From contig CAWDBS010000044.1 of the NCBI GenBank assembly GCA_963800415.1, positions 147,888 through 211,887 of the forward strand: a stretch of 64,000 nt of DNA, given 5' to 3'. Shown in pieces: positions 33,558-42,288 of this stretch. This DNA comes from Palsa-504 sp963800415 (GTDB lineage Bacteria > Actinomycetota > Actinomycetes > Streptosporangiales > Streptosporangiaceae). A program made the translations under genes and the position numbers. Each line of letters opens with the position of its first letter. Positions within the stretch are counted from its first letter, which is position 1. The notes under the pieces were generated by a model. It was not told the origin of the DNA. It saw nothing but the letters and a program-made list of their open reading frames with translations, and made no database searches.

Positions 33558-34145
33558 ATGAGCAGCGACCACGAGGCGGAGATCCGAGCCTCGGTGGGCG
33601 CGCACGCCGACCTGGGTTCCGGCTACGACGATGCGGTGGCCGAGGGGCTGGTCGAGCGCATCGGGGCAGAGATCGACAAGAGGATAGACGCGCGGCTCGG
33701 GCAGCTAGGTGCTGTCCCCGGGCCTGCCGGGTCTCCTGGGTACCAGGGGCCTGCGGCGCCGGCCGGCGCTCAACCAGGGGTCCCCACGCCGGCCGCGCTG
33801 CTGGTATCGGCTGGTGCATGCCGGTGTGGCTGGTGCTGCCGGGCTGCCGGTGTGCCTGGTGCGGGCGAATACCAGGCGCCGATCGGGTATCAGGGGTACC
33901 AGGGTTACGTGGGGCCCGTGCTGCCGCCCGGATACCAGCTGGGACCGCCGCCGGTGCGGCCGTCTTCGGTCGGGCAGCGGAACGTGGCCACGACGATCAC
34001 CGCGCTCGGATCCATGGCCCTGGGTGTCGGAGCCACGGCGATCGTGTCGTCACATGCGAGCAGTTCCGCTGCGCAGGCATTCATGGTCCTGCTCATCTGG
34101 GTCGCCATCGCGGTCATCAACGTCGCCTACGCGCGGCGCCCCTGA
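33558..34145 (+). CDS. Small membrane protein, paralogue 2
   Basis: 195 aa. The N-terminal charged helix and the two C-terminal membrane helices (TTITALGSMALGVGATAIVSS, MVLLIWVAIAVINVAYARR) match the gene at 33071, so the two arose by duplication. Between them lies a Gly/Pro/Gln/Tyr-rich linker (GPAGSPGYQGPAAP, YQGYQGYVGP) with an odd Cys/Trp-rich piece (CRCGWCC) that may be an out-of-frame stretch. Function unknown. It ends 23 bases before the first ClpC N-domain gene and probably shares its transcript. Confidence 0.75.
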   Translation: MSSDHEAEIRASVGAHADLGSGYDDAVAEGLVERIGAEIDKRIDARLGQLGAVPGPAGSPGYQGPAAPAGAQPGVPTPAALLVSAGACRCGWCCRAAGVPGAGEYQAPIGYQGYQGYVGPVLPPGYQLGPPPVRPSSVGQRNVATTITALGSMALGVGATAIVSSHASSSAAQAFMVLLIWVAIAVINVAYARRP

Positions 34146-34168
34146 CCGCTAACTTCCGGAGCGGAGCG

Positions 34169-34740
34169 ATGTTCGAGAGGTTCACCGACCGGGCCCGGCG
34201 GGTGGTCGTCCTGGCGCAAGAAGAGGCCAGGATGCTCAACCACAACTACATCGGTACCGAGCACATCCTGCTCGGCCTCATCCACGAGGGCCAAGGCATC
34301 GCGGCCAAGGCGCTCACCTCGATGGGCATCAGCCTGCACGTGATGCGGCAGGCAATCGAGGGCATCATCGGCCGCGGCGAGCAGCCGGTGGTGTCCGGGC
34401 ACATCCCGTTCACGCCGCGAGCGAAGAAGGTGCTCGAGCTTTCGCTGCGTGAGTCGCTGCAGCTCGGCAGCGACTACATCGGCACCGAGCACATCCTGCT
34501 GGCCCTCATCCGCGAGGGCAGCGGCGTCGCCGCCCAGGTCCTGGTCGGTGCGGGCGTGGACCTCAACCGGGCCCGGCAGCAGGTCATCGAGATGCTGCAC
34601 GGACCGCACCCAGAGGACATCCCCGCCGCCGCTTCCGCACCTGGGGCCGGGGCCGGGACGACCTCATGGACCGGCTGGCTTCGTTCGCCGCGCGGCTGAA
34701 CGCGATCGAGCGGCGGCTCAAGCAGTCGCCGTCGGGCTGA
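34169..34740 (+). CDS. Stand-alone ClpC N-terminal domain protein A (ClpC2-like)
   Basis: The first ~145 residues are nearly a copy of the ClpC1 N-terminal domain: two Clp-N repeats, each with YIGTEHILL, and the linker SGHIPFTPRAKKVLELSLRE. No ATPase domain follows. Phe2 and the Phe of HIPF, the ClpC1 residues contacted by cyclomarin-type antibiotics, are kept. M. tuberculosis ClpC2 has this architecture and is reported to sequester such compounds. As sequenced the frame ends at 34699 with an unlike tail. One base missing near 34640-34660 (GC-run) would restore a 190-aa protein ending MDRLASFAARLNAIERRLK at 34740, similar to the end of protein B. Confidence 0.88.
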
Positions 34741-34757
34741 CCCTACCTTTCGCGGCT

Positions 34758-35150
34758 CTACGTCGCGGGCAGGACGCCGGGGCGGAGCACGGAGGCGAGT
34801 TCGGCGTAGAGGACACGCAGATCCGGCTCGGGCAGCCAGTGCAGCGCGGTCGTGCTCACCGCGGCGTCCGGAGCCCTGGTACCCGGGTCCAGGCCCAGCT
34901 GCGCCGACCAGCCGGGAACGCGCAGGTCCAGGTCGGCGAACCGCAGTCCGGGCACGTCCTGGTAGGCCGCCCGCCCCAGCGTCAGCGACACCGGGTCGGC
35001 GTCGATGCCGATGACCGTGGCGCGCGGCAGGCGGGCAAGCAGCCGGACACCCAGCGAGCCGGGACCGCAGCCGATGTCGAGGACAAGCGGGTCGGTCCGT
35101 CCGGTCCCCTCGAACGGCACGACGGTGAGCCCTGGCACCTGCACTTCCAC
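34758..35150 (-). pseudogene. Class I SAM-dependent methyltransferase fragment
   Basis: 130 aa. The SAM loop VLDIGCGPGSLGVRLLARLP, the acidic VIGIDADPVSLTLGR and the STTALHWLPEPDL segment define a class I methyltransferase like those with trans-aconitate or UbiE-type folds. The part before the SAM loop is missing and the end after VLRPG is truncated (normally VLRPGGxL). The 5' side joins directly to a CGNR zinc-finger fragment on the other strand, so this is a remnant left by rearrangement. Confidence 0.65.
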
Positions 35151-35369
35151 GCCGCCGACAACTCACTACCGAACGGCTGGGCGGCGGGCTGCGCCACTGG
35201 CCTCGCGGTCGTCCTCGGCGGTGAGCTGCACGACCGGCTCGGCGTCTGCACGGCACCCAGGTGCGACCGGGTCTACGTGGACACCTCACGCAACGGCACC
35301 CGGCGGTACTGCTCGACCTCATGCCAGAACCGGGTCAAGACCGCCGCGTTCCGCGCGCGGCTGCCCTGA
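35127..35369 (+). pseudogene. CGNR zinc-finger protein, C-terminal fragment
   Basis: About 80 codons starting at PWHLHFHAADN match the end of ABATE/CGNR proteins: CTAPRCDRVYVDTSRNGTRRYCSTSCQNR has the Cys-X4-Cys and CxxxC zinc ligands. The N-terminal two thirds are absent; upstream bases are the antisense methyltransferase fragment. There is no start codon of its own with a binding site. It is a remnant. Confidence 0.65.
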
Positions 35370-35430
35370 GCCGGATGGGTGCACACTAGAGGGACTTAGC
35401 CGGGGGCCAACCCGAAACGGAAGTGACGCT

Positions 35431-36129
35431 ATGTTCGAGCGGTTCACTGACCAGTCGCGACGAGCCGTGGTCCTTGCCCAGGAGGAGGCCAGGCGCCTCG
35501 ACCACAGCTACATCGGCACCGAGCACCTGCTGGCCGGTCTCCGGCATGAAGAACGCGGCGCGGCCGCGAGAGCGCTCGAGTCGGCGGACATCACCCTGGA
35601 CGCCGTGCGGGGAGGGATCGAGACGATCGTCGGCCGGGGTCAGCTGCAGCCGTCCGGGCACATCCCGTTCACGCCGCGGGCCAAGAAGTGCCTGGAGCTG
35701 TCGCTCCGGGAAGCCCTGCAGCTCGGCCACAACTACATCGGCACCGGGCACCTGCTGCTCGGGCTGATCAGCATCGACGACTGCAAGGCCGTCCAGGTGC
35801 TTGTCGAGCTCGGGGCCGACGTGGGGCAACTCCGCCCACGGATGCTCCGGGAGATGGAGAATCACCCGGAGCATCGCGAGTCCTCTCGCCCGCTGCCCCC
35901 GGTCCCGCGGAGCGTTCAGCCGTCCGAGCAGGTCCAGGTGCTGCTGGACATGATTGATGACCGGCTGGGCGCGATCGAGCGGCATCTCGGCATCGCCGGT
36001 CCCGGAGACCAGGCGGTTCGGCCAGACCCGGGGGACGCCGGGCTCGCGAACGCGGGAAACGGCGATTCCGCGGACGCGGGAAACGGCGATTCCGCGGACG
36101 CGGGGAACGGCGGGACCGCGGCCGGATGA
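35431..36129 (+). CDS. Stand-alone ClpC N-terminal domain protein B (ClpC2-like)
   Basis: 232 aa. It has two Clp-N repeats (MFERFTDQSRRAVVLAQEEARRL, YIGTEHLLAGL; then SGHIPFTPRAKKCLELSLREALQLGHNYIGTGHLLLGL) without an ATPase domain. Phe2 and Phe80 are kept. It is more diverged than protein A. The C-terminal helix VLLDMIDDRLGAIERHLG is shared with the repaired end of protein A, so both belong to one paralogue group. The final ~40 residues are an Ala/Gly/Asn/Asp repeat. The ATG follows GGAAGTGACGCT. The ISKra4 element inserted one base after its stop codon. Confidence 0.88.
   Translation: MFERFTDQSRRAVVLAQEEARRLDHSYIGTEHLLAGLRHEERGAAARALESADITLDAVRGGIETIVGRGQLQPSGHIPFTPRAKKCLELSLREALQLGHNYIGTGHLLLGLISIDDCKAVQVLVELGADVGQLRPRMLREMENHPEHRESSRPLPPVPRSVQPSEQVQVLLDMIDDRLGAIERHLGIAGPGDQAVRPDPGDAGLANAGNGDSADAGNGDSADAGNGGTAAG
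36052..36114 (+). repeat. 24-bp tandem repeat in ClpC2-like gene B
   Basis: A unit of about 24 bases containing GGGAAACGGCGATTCCGC repeats about two and a half times, encoding AGNGDSAD. Confidence 0.8.
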
Positions 36130-36213
36130 CGCTCCCGAGGGTGTGCGCCAATTTTGTAGGTGACTGACGGGTAACTTGCCGCTGACGGCGTGGCGTTGCC
36201 GGTCAGGGCCGGG

Positions 36214-37967
36214 TCAGGCGGTGGCTGTCTGGTTGCGGGGCCGCTGCCAGATCTCTTCCCAGTGGCTGCTGGCCTCGCGGCAGCGCAGGGCGATGATGGC
36301 GTCGGCGCCGGGGACGGTCCAGCGCATTCCTGACAATTTCAGGCGCTGGCCGATGACCGCTTTGCAGCCTGCCTCGACGACGCCGGAGCCGACGAACAGG
36401 CCGCGTGAGCGGAACCACTTGTAGCGCATGCGGGGCGCGTTGGACTCGAAGTAGCCGAGCGCCTTGTCCACCTCGTCTTTCTTGACGCCGGTGAGGGGGT
36501 AGGCGCGGGCGGCGGCGCAGATGCCGTCGATGTCGCCGTAGTCGAGGTCCTCCAGGCGGGCGGCGAGCCACTTCTCGCGCTGGTCTCCGAGCATGAACTC
36601 CAGGACGCGGGCGAGGTCGTGCAGGTGCTCGCGGGCGTGGAACAGGTCGACGATCTGGGTGGCTTCGGGGAATTTCGCGGCGGCGATGTTCCAGATCCAG
36701 GCGGCGCCGTCGCCGAGGATGGTGAACTGGCGGACGTGGTGGGCGCCGCGGCGGATGCCCTCGGCCTCCACGAAGCCCGCGAAGACGCTGGCGGGCTCGA
36801 AGGTGGCCAGGTAGCTGGAGGAGTCCTGGTCGCGGACCGGGTAGCCCTCGTCGTTGACCTTGTCCTGGGTGAAGAAGACGGCGAGCTTGACCTCGCGGGT
36901 GCGGGCGCGGCCGTCTTCTCCTTGCCGTCCCGCCCGGCGGCCTCCTTCGCGGTGACCGGCACGCCGGTGCCGTCGATGGCGGCGTACAGCTTGTCCGGCA
37001 GCGGCGACGGGGGCAGCGGGACGAGCGTGCGGGCGGTGATCGCCCTGGGCCCGGCTCCGGTCTGCGGCGGCCTTCGCCGCCCCGCTGGCCTCGGCGGACC
37101 TCTCGACCCGCTTGGCGGTCAGGTGCACCCCGGCCAGGTCGGCCAGCAGCCCGGCTGCCTTCGCGAACGGCCCGGCCGCGGCCGCCTTGTCGTTCATCGC
37201 GGCCAGCCCCGGGGACATGGATGTTCCTGCCACGCCGAGCTCGGCGTCCCGGGGCGCCAGCCCGTGCTCGCAGGCCGCGCAGTGGTACCAGGCGCGGGTG
37301 AGGGTGACCGGGCCGAGCACCGTGTCGATGACTTGTCCCGGTAGGAGATGAACTCCGCCTGGTGGCCCTTTCCGCAGTCAACCCGCGGGCCGCGGTAGCC
37401 CGGGTCGGCGGCCAGCAGCTTCCCCAGCATGCCGCCGCCCAGCTTCAGCATCCCGGCGCGGATCACGGCCTCGGCCGCCTCCAGCCCGCGCATCGCAGCC
37501 CAGCGCCCGGGCGGCTTCCGCGGCCAGCCGTCCTACCTCGGCCGACGCCTCCGCGGCGAGCGCCTCGCGGAGCCCCCTTTTTCCCCTCCCGGCAGGAGGG
37601 GCGCCGTCATCGCCGTCGCCGGCCGCGGCCGGCGGAGCCCGGCCTGGCCTCGCAGATCGCCTCGTTCACCTGCACGATCTGCTCGGTCACCGCCACGAAC
37701 TGCCGGTAGCTCGCTATCTCGCGGCGCACCTTGTCCAGCTCGGCGGCGGCCAGCTGCCGGGTAGCGCGTCCGGCCGCCCGCCGAGCGGGTCCACAGGTAC
37801 CGCGGCCCGTGCCCGGGATGACCCGGCTGCGCGCAGGCGCAGTTCGGCTTGCCGCAGCGCCGCCAGGTCTCGTTGACGCTGCCGGGACGGAAGTCGCCGG
37901 TCCCGGCCAGCCGCGCGTACAGCTCTGCGCGGCGCCGTTCCAGCTCGTCAAGCGGCTGCTCGGTCAT
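36214..37967 (-). pseudogene. ISKra4 transposase genes, frame-broken
   Basis: From the 5' side: MTEQPLDELERRRAELYARL with CGKPNCACAQPGHPGHG (a DUF6788-type N-terminal part); a piece from 37493 with GMLGKLLAADPGYRGPRV and GKGHQAEFISYRDK; and a long part from about 37320 to 36214. The long part has TRAWYHCAACEHGLAPRD, DGAAWIWNIAAAKFPEATQIVDLFHAREHL and SGVVEAGCKAVIGQRLKLSGMRWTVPGADAI, the DDE region of the ISKra4 family. At least four single-base frame changes separate the pieces (near 37790, 37560, 37340 and 37050). The element ends and target duplication look young, so these breaks may be sequence errors. Confidence 0.8.
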
Positions 37968-37978
37968 CCAGGCTCCCT

Positions 37979-38004
37979 ATCTGGAAGTTTTAACACTTCC
38001 AGAT
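37979..38004. repeat. Perfect 10-bp hairpin near the right end of the ISKra4 element
   Basis: ATCTGGAAGT and ACTTCCAGAT pair across the loop TTTAAC. It lies just upstream of the transposase start, inside the element, and may block read-in transcription from outside or regulate transposase expression. Confidence 0.65.
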
Positions 38005-38109
38005 TACCGCGCCAGCCTGGACTTACCCAGCACCCCTACATATGTGTCGCACACCCCGCTCCCGATCGCCCGCCCGAAAATGTCATACCCCCCTCGTAGT
38101 GTGTCGTCC

Positions 38110-38697
38110 ATGAACCCACCACGCAGACGCCGCGCCAACCCCCCGGAAGAGCGGTGCGGGTGCGCGGAGTGTGAGGCGCTGGTCGAGGGCGTCGATCTCG
38201 ACCCGGAAGCCTGCATGCAGGCTGTCGCTGACGACATCCGCACCGTCGGCTGGTCGGTCTCCGCCGTTCTCGGCGATGAGATCGCGCCGCCCTGGGCCTA
38301 CACGGTAGGCCTATGGCTCACTCACCAGGGCCCCGAGCTGACCATGTTCGGCCTGCCGGTCGAGCACATGACGGTCATCCTGAACTCGATCGGTGATCGC
38401 ATCGCCAACGGTGCGCTGATCGAGGCCGGAGACCAGATCGACGGCATCTGCCCGTGCTCGCTGGCGGTCCGGCCGGTTCATGAGAGCTGGCGGATGACCA
38501 GCATGTTCGCGGTCTCGGACCGGTACCACGGTTACGTGAGGCCGCCTTACCTGCAGGTGGTCTGGCCCGACCGGCGAGACCACTATCCGGGTGATCCCGG
38601 ATTCCAGTTCAAGTACGAAGGCAGGCAGCCGCTGCTGTGGCTGCCGCGTGACGACAACCCGCCGGCGGTCTGGACCCGGATCGATCAGCTCTGCTGA
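38110..38697 (+). CDS. DUF4262 domain protein
   Basis: 195 aa from the ATG at 38110. The core WAYTVGLWLTHQGPELTMFGLPVEHMTVILNSIGDRI, then PVHESWRMTSMFAVSDRYHGYVRPPYLQVVWPDRRDHYPGDPGF, matches DUF4262 with its conserved WxYTxGL start and Pro-x-Pro-x-PGxxxF end. Function unknown. An N-terminal CGCAECEALVEG cysteine cluster may bind metal. The IS element lies directly upstream (ending 53 bases before), so its promoter may be altered. Confidence 0.8.
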   Translation: MNPPRRRRANPPEERCGCAECEALVEGVDLDPEACMQAVADDIRTVGWSVSAVLGDEIAPPWAYTVGLWLTHQGPELTMFGLPVEHMTVILNSIGDRIANGALIEAGDQIDGICPCSLAVRPVHESWRMTSMFAVSDRYHGYVRPPYLQVVWPDRRDHYPGDPGFQFKYEGRQPLLWLPRDDNPPAVWTRIDQLC

Positions 38698-38879
38698 GCA
38701 TGGAGGCTCCCCTTCCTCCGCTCCCCTTCCTCCCTCTTTTTTCTTCTCCGCTAGCCTTCCTCCACTGGCCTTCCTCGGCTAGGTAAAGAAGTTGCCAGTC
38801 CGCTGCGTGGCTGGTTAGCGTCTGATAGCCGGCGGGGCTGACCAGACCGGCCAGGCGCCGACTGGAAGGACAAGGGCCA

Positions 38880-40165
38880 ATGTCACGGGGTGGGCTCCTC
38901 CGCCGGTTCCCCGTGCTCGGGATCCGGGACTTCCGGCTGCTGCTCGCCGACCGGCTGGTCGCGCCCGCTTCGATCGGGTTCTCTATCGTCGGCGTCTCGT
39001 TCGCCGTGCTCAAAGCCACCAACTCCGCCACTGACCTGTCCTATGTGCTCGCCGCCCAGATCGCGCCGTCGCTGGTGTTCGCGCTCATCGGCGGCGTGGC
39101 CGCCGACCGGTTCCGGCCGCAGCGGGTCATCATCGCGGCCAACCTGCTCATGGCGCTCGGCGAGGGAACCTTCGGCATCCTTGTGCTGGCCGGCCGGCCC
39201 CCGCTGTGGGCGATGATCGGGCTGGAGTCGATTACCGGGACCGGAGTCGCGATCTTCTACCCCGCCTCCCAGGCACTGCTCCCCCGCCTTATCCCGCGCG
39301 ACCTGCTGCAGGAGGCGAGCGCGATCAGCCGGCTGGCGATGAACAGCGGCCAGATGTCCGGCGCGGCCGTGGCCGGGCTGCTGGTGGCGGCCGCGGGAGC
39401 GGGCTGGGCGCTCTGCTGTGCGGCATCGGCATGGTGGCCACCGTGCCGCTGCTGCTGGCCATCCGGGGCTCGCGGCCCGGTACGGGCAGGAGCCCGCCGG
39501 CGCGAGCATGATCACCGAACTGCGCGAGGGCTGGTCGGAGTTCCGTTCGCACACCTGGCTGTGGGTGATCGTCGCCCAGTTCAGCGTGGTGATGATGGCC
39601 TGGTACGGGGCGTTCTCCGTGCTCGGCCCGGTGGTGGCGCGGGAGCACCTCGGCGGTCCGGCCGCCTGGGGCGCTATCACTGCGGCGGACGCATTCGGCC
39701 TGATCGCCGGCGGTCTCGTGTCGCTGCGGTTCACGCCTGGCCGGCCCATGCTGTTCGTCGTGCTCACGGGGGGCGATCGCCATCTCTCCGCTCTCGCTGG
39801 CGATGGTCCTGCCGCTGGCCGCGGTGTGCGTGGCGTCGTTCGGCCTCGGCGTGTTCGTCGAGATGATGATGGTGCAGTGGACGGTCACGATGGCGCGGAA
39901 CATCCCGTCGGACATGCTGGCCCGGGTTTCCTCTTATGACGTCCTCGGCTCGGTCATGGCGATGCCCGCCGGGGCGCTGATCGCCGGACCCCTGGGTACC
40001 GCGATCGGAATCTCCCGCGCGCAGTACGCGGCGGCCGCGGCGATCATCGTCGCGTCTGCGCTGGCTCTTATCCCTCGTGACATCCGCACCATACGCAGCA
40101 GCGATGCTCTGGTGCCGCCGGCGCCCGAGGACATGGCGGTGGCTCTGGAGGCCGCGTCCCGCTGA
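38880..40165 (+). pseudogene. MFS transporter, broken by three apparent frameshifts
   Basis: The first part, to about 39400, has six membrane helices with the MFS loop GGVAADRFRPQRVIIAANLLMALGEG. Reading then continues in the next frame (LLCGIGMVATVPLLLAIRG), then another from about 39480 (MITELREGWSEFRSHTWLWVIVAQFSVVMMAWYG), then another from about 39770 (MVLPLAAVCVASFGLGVFVEMMMVQWTVTMARNIP) to the stop at 40165. The last shift falls in a G6 run at 39766-39772. With three one-base corrections the product is about 428 aa, normal for an MFS exporter of the enterobactin-exporter-like group. Substrate unknown. Confidence 0.8.
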
Positions 40166-40185
40166 AACGGCGATGGAGCGCGGGA

Positions 40186-40229
40186 ACGGCCGGAACGGCG
40201 GGGACCCCGTAGCCCGCCGTTCCGGCCGT
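40186..40229. terminator. Long perfect hairpin between convergent genes
   Basis: A 17-bp perfect stem with arms containing ACGGCCGGAACGGCGGG and its complement is closed by a 10-base loop. It lies between the MFS stop and the ABC permease stop, with TTT on the 3' side and AAA on the 5' side, so it can act in both directions. Confidence 0.85.
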
Positions 40230-40233
40230 CGGT

Positions 40234-41097
40234 TTAGACGTTCTTCTGGTACGAGCGGAACGTCGCCACGGACACGGCCACGCACGCCACCGCCAGGACC
40301 AGCAGCCCTCCGCAGCGCACCCCGATCACGGACCAGTCGGGGCTGGCGGAGACCGCGGTCCGGCCGATCTGCACCACCCAGTTGAGCGGGTTGCGCGACG
40401 CGATGGCCTGCATCCAGCCCGGCATCAGGTGAGTCTGCATGAACGCCGAGGACAGGAACATCAGCGGCAGCATGAAGAACGTGTACACGCCGATGATCGC
40501 CTCACGGGAGCGCAGCGTCATGCCGACCGCGTTGGACAATGCGCCGAACACCACCCCGACCAGGATCGACGCCGCGACCATCACCGCCACCCCGGCGACC
40601 CCGCCGTGATAGCGTGCCCCGCCGGCCAGGCCGAGCCCCACGATGATCAGCGACTGCACGGTCGTGCTGACCGCCTGCTCCACCACCGAGGCGTTCATGA
40701 TCCCGATCCGGCTGGCCGGGGCGGCGAGGAACCGGTTCAGCGTGCCGCGCTCGATCTCCTCGATCATCGTCATGCCCGCCCACATGTTGTTGGACATGGC
40801 GTTCATCGCGATCAGCCCGGGCACCAGGTAGTCCAGGTAGGTGCCGTGATAGGCGAAGCCGGGGATGTCGATGACCCGGCGGAACAGCTGCCCGAACAAG
40901 AACAGCCATATCACCGGCTGGACTACGCTGAACGCCAGCACCCACGGCTGCCTGACCAGGGCATGCATCTTCCTGCCGGTTAGGTACCAGGTGTGCGCCA
41001 GCGTGGTCCGGAACGGCACGGTGTTGGGCTGCGCCGCCGCCAATCGCGCCGCGGCGGACGGCGTAGCCGGGTCGGAATCGATCTGCATGGTCGTCAT
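40234..41097 (-). CDS. ABC-2 type transporter permease
   Basis: 287 aa from the ATG at 41097. It has six membrane segments, with the ABC-2 start WYLTGRKMHALVRQPWVLAFSVVQPVIWLFLFGQLF, the motif AMSNNMWAGMTMIEEIERGTLNRFLAAPASR, and the end FFMLPLMFLSSAFMQTHLMPGWMQAIASRNPLNWVV. These are typical of daunorubicin-resistance-like (DrrB) exporters. The start overlaps the ATPase stop (TGATG), so the two are coupled. The substrate is unknown; drug or lipid export is likely by family. Confidence 0.9.
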   Translation of the reverse strand: MTTMQIDSDPATPSAAARLAAAQPNTVPFRTTLAHTWYLTGRKMHALVRQPWVLAFSVVQPVIWLFLFGQLFRRVIDIPGFAYHGTYLDYLVPGLIAMNAMSNNMWAGMTMIEEIERGTLNRFLAAPASRIGIMNASVVEQAVSTTVQSLIIVGLGLAGGARYHGGVAGVAVMVAASILVGVVFGALSNAVGMTLRSREAIIGVYTFFMLPLMFLSSAFMQTHLMPGWMQAIASRNPLNWVVQIGRTAVSASPDWSVIGVRCGGLLVLAVACVAVSVATFRSYQKNV

Positions 41098-42127
41098 CAC
41101 TTGCTCACTTCCGTGGTTTCGGGCTCGTTCGCCTGGTCGAGGTGCTCTGAGGTCTCCGACTCGCTGTAGCGGCGGCCGGTGTGCCGCAGGTACACGTCGT
41201 CCAGCGACGGCCGCGCCACGGCCACCGACGCGGCGTTGAGCCGGCCCGCTGCAGTTCGGCCAGCACGACCGGGACGGCGGCCGCGCCGTCGTCACTGCGG
41301 GCGGATACGTCGCGGCCGGCGATGACGACATCCCGCACCGCGGGCAGGCCCGCCAGCACGTGCCGGACCCGGGTCGCGTCGGCGTCGGCCGGGAGCTCGA
41401 CGTGCACGGCGTCGCCGTGCAGCTCGCCCTTGAGCTCATCGGGCGTTCCCGAGGTGACGACCCGGCCGCGGTCCACGATCGCGAGCCGGCTCGCCAGCCG
41501 GTCCGCTTCCTCCAGGTAGTGCGTGGTCAGCAGCACGGTCATCCCCTCGCCGCCCGCGAGCCGCGCGATCTCCTGCCACATGGCGGTCCTGGACTCCGGG
41601 TCCAGGCCCGTCGTCGGCTCGTCGAGGAACAGCACCGCGGGCCGGTGCATCAGGCCGAGCGCCACGTCCAGGCGGCGCTGCATGCCGCCGGAGTAGGTCT
41701 TGACCAGCCGTCCCGCCGCCTCGGTCAGCCCGAAGTGCGCGAGCAACTCGTCCGCGCGAGCCCGCACGGCACCGCCGCGGAGCCCGTACAGGCGGCCCTG
41801 CAGGATCAGGTTCTCCCGGCCGGTGGCGGTCGGGTCGGCGCCGGACCGCTGCGCGACGACCCCGATCATGTGCCGGACCTGGCCCGGACGGGCGAGCACG
41901 TCGATGCCGTCGACGCGGGCCGTTCCGGAGTCCGGCCTGGCCAGCGAGGTGAGAATCTTGACGGTGGTGCTCTTGCCCGCTCCGTTCGGGCCGAGCAGGC
42001 CGTAGATCATGCCGCGCGGAACGCTGATGTCCAGCCCGTCCAGCGCCCGGATGCCGTGCTTCTTGCCGCGCACGGCGTAGGTCTTGACTAGCTGACGCGC
42101 CTCGATGGCGCAGTCGGTGGTACTCAC
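41097..42127 (-). CDS. ABC transporter ATP-binding protein (DrrA-like), C-terminus frameshifted
   Basis: It starts at the GTG at 42127, six bases after AGGGGAG. Walker A LLGPNGAGKSTTVK, the Q-loop VVAQRSGAD, signature KTYSGGMQRRLDVALGL, Walker B AVLFLDEPTTGLDP and the H-loop LTTHYLEEADRL are complete, followed by the DrrA-type C-terminal domain. After ELQRAG the sequenced frame turns into Arg/Trp/Thr-rich text ending at 41105. With one added base near 41243-41250 the frame reads LNAASVAVARPSLDDVYLRHTG and stops at 41097-41099, overlapping the permease start. That coupling supports the repaired frame (343 aa). Confidence 0.88.
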
Positions 42128-42243
42128 GGGTGACTCCCCTTGGTTGACGGATCGCGACGATCCGGCCCCGCGAGGAGAAACCCGGCTACTCTTGTGGGTG
42201 GGACCTCGGATTTCGCGTGCTCGCGGGATCGATTGAGGTTGAC

Positions 42244-42281
42244 GGCCCCGGCCGCCGGTGTTGCCGCACCAGGCCGGGGTC
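42244..42281 (-). terminator. Hairpin after the PadR gene
   Basis: GGCCCCGGCC and GGCCGGGGTC can pair (eight perfect pairs plus edge) across an 18-base loop just beyond the PadR stop. There is no T-run, so it is a weak candidate. Confidence 0.45.
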
Positions 42282-42288
42282 GTTTCGG

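Larger units (their letters stand above)
36139..38056 (-). mobile_element. ISKra4-family insertion sequence, complete, with 9-bp target duplication
   Basis: The ends carry inverted repeats: the left starts GGGTGTGCG and the right ends CGCACACCC, with 18 of the first 22 bases matching. CGCTCCCGA occurs directly outside both ends (36130-36138 and 38057-38065), a perfect 9-bp target duplication. The transposase inside is of the ISKra4 type. Length 1918 bp. The target lies between the stop of ClpC2-like gene B and the DUF4262 gene. Confidence 0.92.
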
